From assembly GCF_037975245.1 (NCBI RefSeq), contig NC_092579.1, positions 21,398,666-21,462,665 of the forward strand: a stretch of 64,000 nucleotides of DNA. The letters run 5' to 3'. The notes beneath the pieces are model-generated. The model made no database searches. It worked only from the letters and a program-made list of their open reading frames with translations, and had not been told where the DNA came from. Made by a program: the position numbers and the translations under genes. The stretch is from Apostichopus japonicus. Its lineage: Eukaryota > Echinodermata > Holothuroidea > Aspidochirotida > Stichopodidae. How positions within the stretch are numbered: the first letter of the stretch is position 1; each line of letters begins with the position of its first letter. Positions 1 through 13,000 of this stretch are shown in pieces.

Positions 1-481
1 GAATACTCCTAAATGATGGAATTACCGGGTGCAAATTTTTGTCACTTGAATTGCGATCGATACCATCATCTTAGACCCGATTCTGGACGTAAGAGCCGTC
101 CAAGTCGCTAGAGAAGATCACTGAGTTATCTGCCAATACATGACCAAATGCCCGTTTGATATATATATCGCTAGATTTAAAGGCTAGACTTAATGACACT
201 GAAGATAATAATACTAATACAAATCAAAGTCCATCTCTACTACACCCTTAAGGTGTCTCCTGTGAGATGGTGAAAGTCACTTCCAACACTGCAAAACTGC
301 ACTTGCAATAGAAACTATTTTGGTGATTTCCTTTCCTTTCTTCTTCCAAATCTATCTCACCCATTTTACTTACTTAGCTTTTGAGAAGAAATATCTTGTG
401 CATTTGCCTTCATTGCACGTTTCGACACCGGTTTGACGCCCATGGCACAGACTTCCGGGATGACACACCATCGTGGTCTGA
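1..481 (-). other. MRTF 3' UTR (start), continues beyond window
   Basis: This is sequence downstream of the MRTF stop codon on the minus strand. No AATAAA poly(A) signal (TTTATT on the plus strand) is visible, so the transcript most likely continues past base 1. No coding potential or repeat was recognised. Confidence 0.6.
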
Positions 482-1047
482 TCAATCGGTGACCTGTATG
501 TTATCCCAGACGTCTCCGTCTAGCTGATGAAATTCTGCCGCGGAGTTAATATCCGTCAGGTCAGATAGGTTCAGAGGGAACGGATCCTTCGCGAAGGACC
601 CCGGCACGGAGCCGTCCTGGCCGTGGCCCATGTTGTGGCCGCCTGTCGAGGAGGACGTTGACGGCAACACCAGGTCCAACCAGTTGAGTTCGTTATCCAC
701 GGAGAGCGCCCCGGGGAAGGCGTTCTCCGCGGGGGATCCGCTCTCCAGTGTCAGCGAGAGCAGGTTGTTTTCGGGATCGGTGCTATCGATTTGCATGGAT
801 GGAATGGAATACCTGTTCTTGGCTTTGTGATCGGACATGACATGGGTGAAAACAGAGAGGTCGGACGTGTCCACATCCATGGGGCCAGGACTGGCCGAGA
901 GGTCGGGCAGTGACCTCTGGATCGAAGCGGTACTGGCAGTGCTGAATGCCGCCGAAGATGTAATGGAAGATGGAGATTTGATCGCCGAAGAAGTCTGTAC
1001 CATATGCCCAGTATCCTTCTGGTTACCACTGGAGGTAGCGGCAGGGT
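482..1047 (-). CDS. MRTF: MRTF coding exon 8: C-terminal transactivation region and stop
   Basis: Encodes residues 1205-1391, with Tyr1204 split across the junction. The acceptor is GGTAG preceded by a long T tract (A tract at 1053-1067 on the plus strand). The stop is TGA at 484-482. It is Ser/Thr-rich, then acidic. PMDVDTSDL (1259-1267) and NWLDLVLPS (1325-1333) line up with the PMDTSELHF and MDWLELSS blocks near the end of vertebrate MRTF-A, which identifies this as the activation-domain tail. The last about 20 residues (D/N-rich, ending VTD) differ from the vertebrate end. Confidence 0.92.
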
Positions 1048-4000
1048 CTACCAAAAAAAAAAAAAAATAAAGTCAGTAAGAAAGATGCAAAAACAGTCAG
1101 AGGTTACTCCTATGAGATGCAATTAACATGACCAATAGGAAACTGTAATCCTTCATCGTATCTTTATTAAGTGTGATGGACTGAACATATGTGAATTTTA
1201 TATTAAATGTGAATATTATTCAATGTCAACAACACCACTGGATGTGGATGATGTCACTCGATGTGAGTGTCACTCAGACAAGATACTCCTATTTGTGGAT
1301 GATGTCACTCGATGCTAGTGTCACTCAGTCAAGATGTCACTCAGTCACTCGATGCTAGTGTCACTCAGTCAATATACTCCTATTTGTGGATGATATCACT
1401 CGATGCAAGTGTCACTTAGTCAAGATACTCCTATATATGGATGATATCACTCGATGCAAGTGTCACTCAGTCAAGATACTCCTATTTGTGGATGATGTCT
1501 CTCGATGTGAGTGTCACTCAGTCAAGATATTCCTATTTGTGGATGATATCACTCCATGCTAGTGTCACTCAGTCAAGATACTCCTATTTGTGGATGATAT
1601 CACTCGATGCTAGTGTCACTCAGTCAAGATACTCCCATTTGTGGATGATGTCGCTCGATGTGAGAGTTTCTGAATTTGACTTTCATTCAACATGAACTCC
1701 ACTTTAAATGGTTTTGTTTAGTCTAGTGACTTAGTGGAGCCAAGAAACACACAAACATCTCTTTTATCTATTCTTTATACCAGACTGTTACCTAATGATG
1801 ACTGCTATGTATGAAATAGTGATATATATGTTTTTTTTTGCATCCTTATGTGTCATTTTAAAATTTGGCAGTGTGTGCTGGTAGTAACTACAATTGAGTG
1901 TTACTCCTTCTTCTTGAAGAAAAATTGGGGAAAAAGATATTTGGGAAACAATGACTTACATCCATGTCCGACAAGTACTTCAAACAGGTCGTCAAAGGAT
2001 AGGTTGTTAACTGGTGACCGACTAGTGTTATCCATAGATGTCTGCGGATGAGCGGGAGGTGGACTGCCCATCATCTGAACCTGGAGATGAAGGCGGAAAA
2101 AATGTTGCTATTTGAGGAAACAGTTAATACCAAACAAACATTACATTAAAGACAACAAAGTAATTCAAGAATAGGTTTGTATAATCTTTCTTTCATCTTC
2201 CAAACAAGACAATAGCCTTATGTTTTCCACTGCAGATAAACTCAAATTGTTTTCTAAGGCTAATACTTAAAAAAAAATGCCAAGAATCTGAAGGACCCTA
2301 CAGCCAATAAGAAGTATATTATCAACTCACAGCCCAAATAGCATGATACCATATAGCAGCTCTACAGTTTGAAAAATGGTCACATATGTTGAAGCTATTC
2401 CACCATATGTACCCGCATAACATCGTTAATCACAAAACCATAAAAAAACAGTCATAAAGGAACGTACCAACTAAGACATAGCACACTGACATTTGGAGGC
2501 ATACACGCTTTAACTTTACGATGCCTTCCCCCCCCCAAACAAGGATCTCACCAAAGATTTGTCCTCCTACTATCCTACTACACAATATCGACTCACCTTA
2601 CGCTCAATGGTTTGTCGAACGGCCTCTTCGTAGTTTGGTGGAGGAGCTATGAAATTTGGATTGGTGATGCTCCTAGCCAGTCCCGAGCCGAGTTCTAAGA
2701 TGGCTTCCTCTGTCGGGCTGCTGGGCATGGATGCTGACTTTGGCGTGATGATGCCGTTGGCGGAGTGAACGGCACGGAGGTTGGTCTGACCTTTGGTGAA
2801 CTGGAAAGGTTGCCCATTAGCTGGAGGCGATGCAAAGCTGAAGACCTTAGGATGTTGATTGATCGTGTGAGCAAAGTCCTGCCCTTGGAAAGAATTAGCT
2901 TTCGGATGCGGCGGCGATGACAGCTTCAGGTCCGGAAAGAACTGCTGATAGTCGCCCGACTCTGGCGGCGAGGTGTGCATCCTACTGGTCATCGTGGAAG
3001 TCTGTGCGGGTGGTGGTGGCGGGGGAGGAGGGGGCGGTGGGTTATACATTCCGTTACTCACGTACTGTTGCTGTATTAGCTGCATCTGTGATAACTCTAA
3101 GGCACGCTGTAACTCTTCTATCTTCTGCTGTTGCTGCTTCAACAACTGCGAGCTGGCTTGGACGTCGTGCCCACAGTAGTCGGACAGATCCACCATGTCC
3201 ATGGCCGTGTTGCTGCCCTCGCCAACGGTGCTGGCAACCGAGGGTGGGGGCGATCTGAGATGGAGGGAGCCGGCGGAAGCCGGAGGGCTCATGGTCATCT
3301 CCTCCACTCTCTTCTGTTCCTGCGAGTGGGCGAGGTTCTGGAAAGTAACGGACGATGGATTGCTGACTGGGCTGGAAATGGATGGTGTTTTTATGGGTTG
3401 GAATGTCGGGGACTCAAACTGGGGGCTACTGGGGGACATTGGCTCTGCCTTTGCATCGAGGGGTGACACAGGCGGTGAGGTCAAAGACTGTCTATTGCTA
3501 TTACAATCACTCAGGGAATCGATATGCACATCCGTGGAACTGGTAACCTTTGTGACACTGGACATCACGTCCGGGCTACCGGCTATGGACCCCGCCTGGG
3601 CCGTTAGTTCAGCTGTTCTTAGCCTCTGCACGAGCTGTGGCTTTGTGCCCGACACGTGCAGCCCTCTGTTTTTCAATTCCGCTTTCAACTCCGATACTTT
3701 CATATCCTCTATGTGAGCCAGGGAGAATGTTTTTGTAGCAGTGGTGCTGGTCGCAGTGGTGGTAGCTGTACTGCTGTTGGTGCTACTACTACTCGTGGTA
3801 ATAATATTACTATTACTACTACTGCTGCTGTTGTTATTACTGGTGGTAATCTTAACATCAGACTGGGATGGAGAGGCGGACGCAGACAGAGTCTGCTGCA
3901 CTGTGGGAGAAGGCAGTTTGGTAGTACTAGGGTTAGAAACGGTCACAGAAGCGGACGAGGAGGAGGAGTTGGAGGAGCAAGAAGTGGCTAAGTTTGACTG

Positions 4001-7000
4001 TTCCGTAGGCACGACCCGTTGCTGCTGTTGCAAGAGTTGTAATTGCAAGTATAGCTGTTGTTGCATCAAAAGGAGATTGTAAGGGTTCCCCAACTGGGGC
4101 TGACTCCCGGCTTTGCTTCCCTGTTCATTGGGAGGTTTGTACTCGTGAAACTTAATCTCCTTGGGTTTAGATCTCTTGGCTTGTTTCTTTCGCTGATTCC
4201 GACTAGAACTGGAGGAGGAGTTCTTACAAGAGGAAGAAGAGCTGGTCAGCACCGAGAACGGGGAGCTTCCCGTACCGGGGGGACTCGTGACCCCCTGCTC
4301 CTGCTTGATGGTCAGACCGGGCACAGTTGAGCTGATCATCTTATGCGGGCTGGTCTGAGCGTTAGCGATGGGCTTCATCTTATCGCTAAAGAACAATGTA
4401 TCAGAAGGTGAAGGAATGCTGTTGACGCTAGATGGTTGAGTGTCGGAGGTGGAAGTGTCCGGTTGTGGCGGTGACAGAGCCTCGTCGCTACCGTCTGTGG
4501 TATCGTAGAAGGTGAACGGTGATTCGGGATCACTTCCTGACGTCTTGAAGAACCGCAAGGAACCATCTGCGGGAATAGAGAAGAAAATTATGTTGTCAAA
4601 ACCGGAAAAAAACAAAACAAGCGTTTCATAACCGAGCGATGGTTACCGAGGAACAGACTAAGAGTTGATCGATTGGAGCAAAGAAAATTTGGTCACAACA
4701 GGTTACAGGAATATAACCAGTGAACCTCAGATCTTTAGGACCATAGGATTTGTAATCTGTGGTCATGGTTTGAATCCGGTTCTAGCCAAGAATGTCCTAG
4801 CTGGTTTTTTTCAGATTTGTATACAATTTCTGAGTCACTCATTTACTTATAACATTAAACAGTGTTGCCACTATCCTTCAAGCTGCATATTCATCATCCT
4901 GGCGGTAAGACATTTTTCTGTGTATTTTTAACGGTAATTTTTTTCGGGTATGTACCTGATGATACAATTCTGGTACTTTTGTCCACCATAAGTTCACCCG
5001 AATATAGTTACGTTATGTTAAATCTTCAAAAGATTGCAAAAGACATTCAGCGAGCACACTGGATTAATTTTGTGGGACACAAAAAAAAAATTTGCAGACA
5101 GATTATAAGGTTAATAACTGAAAATTTACAACTCATAGTTCATCTTAGAGCTGTACCCACGTGTTTCATGTAAATGTTACGTGACTTAATCACACAAGCG
5201 TTAGAGACCAAAATGTAAAACTAGAAAAGACTAAACACTGGGGCTCCTCTGTTGACATGAACTGTCAAACATATCTCTATTGTCGTTCCTTTCTTTGAAA
5301 TGTGACTGACCTTTTACATACTGCTCTACTTCAGTCTCCGGTTTTAGAATGTTACCCTCGATGAGCTCCAGGGGGCCTGGTCTATTTTTGATCTTGATGT
5401 CCAAGTCTTGCTCCAGTCGAGCTCGCTTCAGCATCTGTTGCCTTGCATTCACAATCGGGTCCAGATTGGTGTCTGCACGATGGTAAAAGATGAAAAACGT
5501 AATACATGAATGAGCAGTTACGTACACGGAGAGAGACATCAACTGGTAGAGTCTTAAACCACTAATTATAAAAACCAATGGAATCGCCTGGAATATTGAT
5601 TACGTTTAAAGGTAGGATTTATCATTTTAGATTGTCCAGAAAGTACTTTGTAATCAAGTATTTTACAGCAATTTTATTTTTTTTTGGGGGGGGGGGGTTG
5701 CTTGAACAAGTTTGCTATAAATCGACTGGAACAAGATGAATTTTTTGATTCATGAAAATAAAGGTTTATATCCATTTTATTCTTGACACCAAATGAATGA
5801 ACATACAATCAATGATGCCATTAAGCATGGCAAACTAGTTCACCAAACCAGTGTTTTTTTTTTATATTATTGTACAGTACATATATATAAAGGGCACTTA
5901 AAAGCAATAAATTTGGAAAAATTAGGTACTTCTTTTTTTCATTAATTACATTATCCATCTAACAACCAGCACTTTTGATGGGCAAAAACTCAATCAACAA
6001 AAAACGGCTTTTACTATATTGCTGTGTGCTTCTGTCAAATAATTATGAAGCCTTTCCTTCAGAGAAACAAAAGTTACCTGTCCGTCATCCACATCAATTT
6101 TGTCAATCTCGACTTTTAATTTAGAGTTATTCTCTCCCCCTCAATTTTTTCGCCCCCACTTCATCTAAAAAGGTTCTATGTAAACCAAATGGATAAAGAC
6201 TGAGATATTTGAAATACCTTCAAGAATGTGATGGTGAACCAACTGAGCTTTATCTGGCCTCATCCTCATCTTCTTCTGAAGATGGTCTCCGACCTGAAAC
6301 AAACAAAGTTATCTCACTGTTAATGGGCTCTGCTATCATTAATGCCAGATATTTCAATAGCAAAATTCTTGACTGATGACAGAAAAAAAAAAAAAAAAAA
6401 AAAAAAAAACCTCTGGCGGTACACAATGAGAGAAGCAGACTGACAAAAAGAATTTTTGAACTTGGTAATTGAATTTTTTTTTTATTATTCTGTTTCAATC
6501 GTTGCTTGACATTTAGAGAACCTTCTCGGGTACAGGACAATGTAAAAATGGGAAGATGAAATCAATGTTGCTGTTACCAAGGAGGAAGAGGCAAATATTG
6601 TTCATAAAGGAATGTCAAAGGATATAAATTTCAGAGAAATTATCTTCTGATGAAGGGACACACGTATAAAGCAAATATCTACGAGGATTTTGTGCAGTCG
6701 ATGCAAGAAGTCTTCTCCCAATTATTTCATGAGGACTGACATCCCCCCCCCCCCAATCCTCATCCTTTTTGTTTTCTTACTCTGAATTCAGTCACTAATT
6801 CTTTCCAGGATGAAATGACAAATATTTGATACATCGAGCCCCAAACTGCACCAGTCTCTTCCCTCTATCCGAAAATAACCGTTTCAAATTACTTGACTAT
6901 TTGAGATAACGATATTATTTTTTTTTAACGACTTTAATATTTTAGACCCAAGTTGACAGAACAGCTGCAAATTCTTGGACCGACCGATGTTAAGTCCTTG

Positions 7001-10000
7001 GTTTTAACAGACTCCCGAACCCACAACTGTGTCAAATATGGAACCTGAGACCATCCGCACGGTGATTCCGTATGAAGGATGTTTTCAAATTGCATGGTTT
7101 ATCCCGGGCGGCATCGGTCAACTATTTTAGCACAGTCACAAAAATAGCAATTAGTTTGATAATGATCATATCATTTGTTGAGGTACTTCAAACCTACACA
7201 CAACTACTGGTGCATGTGGATGATAGACCCCACCCCCTACCCGTCCACCTAAACAACAAAATAAACAAAACGAAAACAACACCAACAACATTAATACCAA
7301 AATGCAAAAATGATAGTCATCAGACAAAGAAACTTGTCTCTTTATAAGAAAATAGTTAAAACAAGATTTAGGGCCAGATTGATCTATACCTTAAAACAAG
7401 AATTAACTTGAAAGGCCTCTACTGGTCAAGGGATGAATTGAAAAGGAGGGACAATAAATTCAACATTAAAAGCAACTTATTGTGTGAGGTTGAAGGGGGG
7501 GGGGGAAGGGAGGAGATCTCTTGGGCACATTCACCAAAGAGTCCACAAAAAGATAAATTGGTGAAGGCTTTTTTCCTGGTCAAAGATTTAGTTCAAAGAG
7601 AGGACCAATATATCTAAGTTAAGCAGGCAATTCTTCAGAGAGTTGAACAGCAACAGTAGATTACAGTTCTGCTTTACCATACACAAAAGATGGCATTTAG
7701 TGAGATCTCCCAATAAATAAATCCCAGGGCACACAAAACAGCATGATTTAATATATGCAAGGCATTTTATATCTCTACCTAGTATTAAATCATGGGTTTC
7801 TGTTAGAAGAAGGCACGTGGGCGTTTCCGACGATAACACTTTTAACCGACTAGTGCGGGTTTATTGGCTTGCCTCAGCTAACGAGCAGTTTGCAGCTGTT
7901 CATATTTCCCCTCCTACGCACTAAACGATCTTCATCGACATGACACCCTTAAGTCAACCCTAGAGGGCCCCCCACACTAACCATCATCGACTAATCAAGG
8001 GAAACACGTTTCGGTCAGCATATGCAAACATTTACTCAGTGGCGAATAGTAAATTTAAGGTCATCGAAAACATCGCCGATTCAGTCGGCAATATCATTTA
8101 TCGTTTACTCCAGATTAGCAGTACTTATTTTTTGTTTTTGAAAACCTGCAAGATATGAGTTAAAGATAATAATTTGGCCGTGGTGATAAAAAGGATACTA
8201 ACTAAAGGCATTTCTACCTTTCTTTTTAAAAAAAAAAAGAGTCTTTTGGCAAGTTTATAACCAACCAATCAAAACAATTTCAAACTGACAGAGATAACCA
8301 ATTATAGAATGTATCCTATAGAGTTCAACTTTACACAGGATCTACACTCTAGTAGCATTTCATTGTGACCTACTTTTCTTTACTAAACGGATGAATTAAG
8401 TCTGTAGCCTTAACATCCTTAGCAACCCATAGTTTACTTCTTTGACCTAGAATACATTTGAGATTATATGAACTACCAAAGAGCAAAGGTAACATGGGAG
8501 GATGGGAGGAGGGGGTGGGAGTTCGAAGGAAAAGACAGAATGGGTAAGGAGGGATAAAATTTATCTCCAGTACACATCTATTGATACACAGACCCTTTAT
8601 AAATGGAATGTTCTTTGTATAACATCATAAGGACAGCCAATGGAACTTACATTATTTTAGGTTAGAAATGTTGTAATCAGCATACATACTGATGTCTTTC
8701 ACCATTTCCTATCAATAATAAACCATAATGTTATATGCAAATTAGGCCAACTGTACACATATACATCGGCTATGAAAGGTCTGTGCAGCAGGTTTAAGGC
8801 TAGGATTTAAAAAATTGCTTTGAAATTATTAATACACTAACTTCAGGTTATCAGTATCTGTTGTATACAAAATTAACACTAATGCAACAGCAACAGTCAG
8901 ACCCAGAGATATATGCATATTTTGTAAGAATCCCCCCTCACCCCAGTATACTTGACCTGTTTGTTAGAAATATATGTAGTTAACCTACATTATTTTATTG
9001 GACACTCACTTTGGTATTGCCAGTATTTTCAGATGACTAAACCAACCATATCGTATCTACAACTAGATTTACTGAAGAGGGAAAACCATAAGAGTTGGGC
9101 TTTATTTCTTGCTCTCGTTAAAATTCATGAGGAATCCAAAGTCCCTGTGGAACCTGGAACAAACCAACCGGCAGATCGGCAGCACCAATAAACAATTGTT
9201 TTCATTTACACTTATCACTCTTTTGCTCTCATCCTTAAAAACGGAATATACACGGAATTCTTTGATCTTGTAGCTAATAACAACTTGATTTGATATTCCG
9301 CTTAAATTGGAGACAAAGTAATCTTTAAAAACTTCAAATCACAATCCGTAACCTTTGTTTAAGACACTTTCTCCCGCCCTGGGGAAATCAATTTTCAGAT
9401 TTTTTTCCCCCCTTTCCTACTGATGGTACATTTATACCTGTCCAATGGGCTCACACCTGAGACACGACCCTAATTAATTCTGTGCCCAAAGATTTCCACC
9501 CCAAACCAAGGATGAAAGTCACTGAATGTCAGAGGCTGTCTTCTTTGTGGGTATTTTATTGGAGGTGAGATTATTTTGATAGCTTAGTGATGTGAGGGGA
9601 CCCCAGAGGGGTTATGGCAAAATTGAACCAAGGCTTAAAGGGGGGCGTTGCTTCTGGGTTTCCCAAATCGAAACAAGTCTTGAATAGCTTTTCCCTGGAG
9701 TCAAGAACAGAAGAGCGAGACCTAGACTACGTTTTGCCACTTCTGAAATTGATATTTTCGACATCCCCTCCCTCCCCCTCCCCCATCATTGCAAAATCAC
9801 TGCAAATGGTCCGAAGATTACCTAAAGCTGAGCTAACATTTCAAATGATTTTCAATTCACAATGACTGATTTTGCAAGACATGAGCAGCTCAAACTATGT
9901 TCAGTTTCGTGGGTCATTAATGATCTATCTGTTAACAAATTTTTCCTTTTTGTCTTCGGGTGTCATTATCTGTAACCTCCATTTACCTGCGAAGCCAGTT

Positions 10001-13000
10001 GTTATGAAATTTACCACTTTCATGTTTCCTTACCCCATACAGAAGGTAAAGTAAATTTTGCTACTTAGGGTAGCATTTCGAAATCTTTGGATAATTCCAT
10101 TTTGAGATGTTGCGACTAAGGTTTGTTCTTGTACATCCAGACTATGACACACCAAAGCTACACGCAAGTCGCCCATTCCATTCCGTTAGTTTTATATCTC
10201 TGCTCGTGGGAATGTAAATATAGAATGAGAAAGCTCTGAAGAGATCTATCAGGATTTCTGTCAAGCAGCTGTCTACGATTGCACCAGAATTTGCTACAAA
10301 AATGGCCTTCAGTGTACAGTGTTATTGCTAGCTCATTGAACGGTGATGTCATTAACGAGATGCTCAGCCAGTCATTGGAATGGGAGAGGGTGAAATGGAG
10401 ATATATTCTCCTCTTATGTGTAAAAGTATGCCACATTTTAAGCCAATCCCGAGAAGAAAATTAGAAGTAACAATAACTGGGGTTTTTAAACAGACTTTAC
10501 AGCTCGATGGAAGTGAAAATTAAGCTGCTGACAGTTTTTTCTCTCTCTTTTAAGAATGGTTACGATGTGATTGAAACAATAAACACACTCTCTTTGATCT
10601 TTTCAGTGGATATAATGAATTCATTCAAAGCTCAATACTTCACTGCCCAGACACTTTTCAGTCAAAATCGTATGTAAAAAATAAAGTTTTTTTCTTGGTC
10701 TATTTGAAATGATAATCCAATACTCAGGACTGTCAAACTATTTTGAATCTTCAAGGAATTTTGGTACGTTTCATTCAACTACAAAAAAAGCTACCACTCT
10801 TTAATATTAACATTTCTGAGACACATAACCCATATACCTTGAGTTATTGTTGTAACCTTTCCGTATGTCCTACCCCTCCCTGACGAAGATGAGAGGAGAG
10901 ACTCTACTGGAGGATGACGAAGACGAGTAGGAGGATGAGGAGGATGGAGGGAGGGAGAGTTGTGCAACGGTTTTCTGACGATCGTCTGATAGTTTATAGA
11001 TTGTATCTGATTTCCTGAATGAATCATGTAACATTAATGTGACAAGAGCAGCTGATCTACTCGCACATGAATGCAAACTATGTCATCACTACAGACTCAT
11101 GCAAACATCGACCGTCCACCCATATCAAAACCATCCTGGCAAATAATACAAAAATAGAGATGTCACACAAGTTCTTGTCAGACTTAGGGATCCCTTTATC
11201 TTTGTTTCTCTCCCCCCCCCCACCCCCTGTCTCTCTCTTTCTTTCGGTGCTGGAGGAGTTCATGTTTGGATTGATTAAAATTCACTTGCTGTTGACAAAA
11301 TAGCAACAGGCAAAAAAAAGAGGGAGAAGACCAACGATATCCTGAAACCAGAAACGTGTCGAGGTTTGAAGTATGCAGGCCGCCCAAAGGACTCTTAATT
11401 TAAAAAAAAAAAAAAAAAAAAAATTCTGGTTGTTTGGATTGGAGATGGGAGACTGGTAGCTAATAACTAAATCTACTGCCCACAGGCATGGTGACAGACA
11501 AAACTATCATCTTCTGTCTTGAAAGGTACACCCCCTTGTCCACTGAAATGGGGCTAAAATAAACTGCCAAAAACTAGCTCAAAGAAATAACTGCATATTT
11601 GGACTATGAACTGAATTTGAAGGCACTCAGAATTAAGCACTCAAGCAATTTTGGTTTTGATATCACAGTAATCTGGTTTACTACCGACTAAAAGCAGATT
11701 TTGTTAAGGGCATTCCTGCAAAATTGAAACAGGAGGTTTATACTAGTATACTGAGTGAATGTTAAAAATGTTAATTGCTTTCATCATGACTGCCTGATTT
11801 GCTACCATCAAGTTTTAGTCTACATACACCCCCCATCATCCCCCCCTCTGAATTTATTTAGTGAGTTGAGGGTCAGTACAGAATCAGAAAAAGGAAAGGA
11901 CACAGTGACTACAAATCTGACTGCTGGAGATACTTCAGTTAGGGTCATACATCTTCACAAGTGTTAAAATATCACAGTATAACCCTACAGTTTAGTCCTA
12001 TGTACTCAAATACTCTGACATGGATGAACTTTGTATTTCTGACAAGCTGTCAGTACATACAACTCCATGGTAACTTACTTTCTGTTACTTCTGACACTGC
12101 AGTTATTATATACTACACTAGTTCACAAAGCTGTGATTATTACTAGACAATTTCTGTGCTTTACTCGTTCCCTCATCGTTCCAACCCAGTCCTCCTTCAG
12201 TGCAGGAATTGCCATATGCGGTACGCACTTGAGAATGACGCACTGAAAGCTCATAAACTATCTTATCGGCTTCTACATATCTTCAAACAAATCGGTCAAC
12301 TTTTTGTGATAGTCTTTATTTTACTCTAAGTAATACTGTATCTTCATTACTTATTTGGAGCTTGATTGGTTATTTGATTTCTGATGCATCTTTCTCATTG
12401 GTTGATCAGATAAACTTACGATTGAATCAAAACAAGAAGGATACAGGGCACTCCTCAGACGCAATGCTGAGCAATGGTACATTTATCAGACCCCTACCCC
12501 AAGAACAGCAACGGTAATTGGACGAGATGGGCACAGGCGGTTATCAAATGCCTTGGGGCATCACTTAGAGGAGGAGGAGGCCCACACAGGAGAGCAGAAA
12601 CCACAACATCCTCCCTGGACATAGAGAAACAGTCGAAGAACAGGTTCGGCTTCCAGCTAAGCAAACAGTTAACTCTGCTGGCCTTAACAGCAGGTTTATG
12701 CTTTATTCAACCTTATCTGTTAAATGAAGCAGGGGGGCGTGACTAACCAATCCCACTGACTGGTCCATCTAACAGGAGTAAACAACCAATCTCTGACTAC
12801 TGATTTCCCCAGTGGGAGATTAAACCTATTACCAACTGCATGAGGGAAATTAATGCGATGCATTTTTTTTAATAATGGAGATTTTCCACACCAAATTCAA
12901 AAATATCTGTTTCCACTAACAACTTTGGACATCACAGTTAAATTTGTTCTAATGAATGTCCTTAGCAAGGAGAGCAACAACATGTAAGGAATTTCAAGTC

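Noticed and set aside
1441-1695. 84-codon plus-strand ORF with a 17-residue repeat
   Set aside because: Produced by the 51-bp minisatellite inside an intron; no splice or start context.
2917-4330. Several long plus-strand ORFs (for example 3195-3716)
   Set aside because: Antisense shadows of MRTF exon 6; glycine/valine/leucine runs mirror its proline, serine and glutamine tracts.
4756-4780. B-box-like GGTTTGAATCC
   Set aside because: Imperfect B-box with no A-box or tRNA arms upstream; not a tRNA or SINE call.
10870-11076. Minus-strand ORF with a serine run near 10880-10960
   Set aside because: Low-complexity CTC/TCC tract in intron 3; inserting it between exons 3 and 4 is not supported by MRTF alignment.
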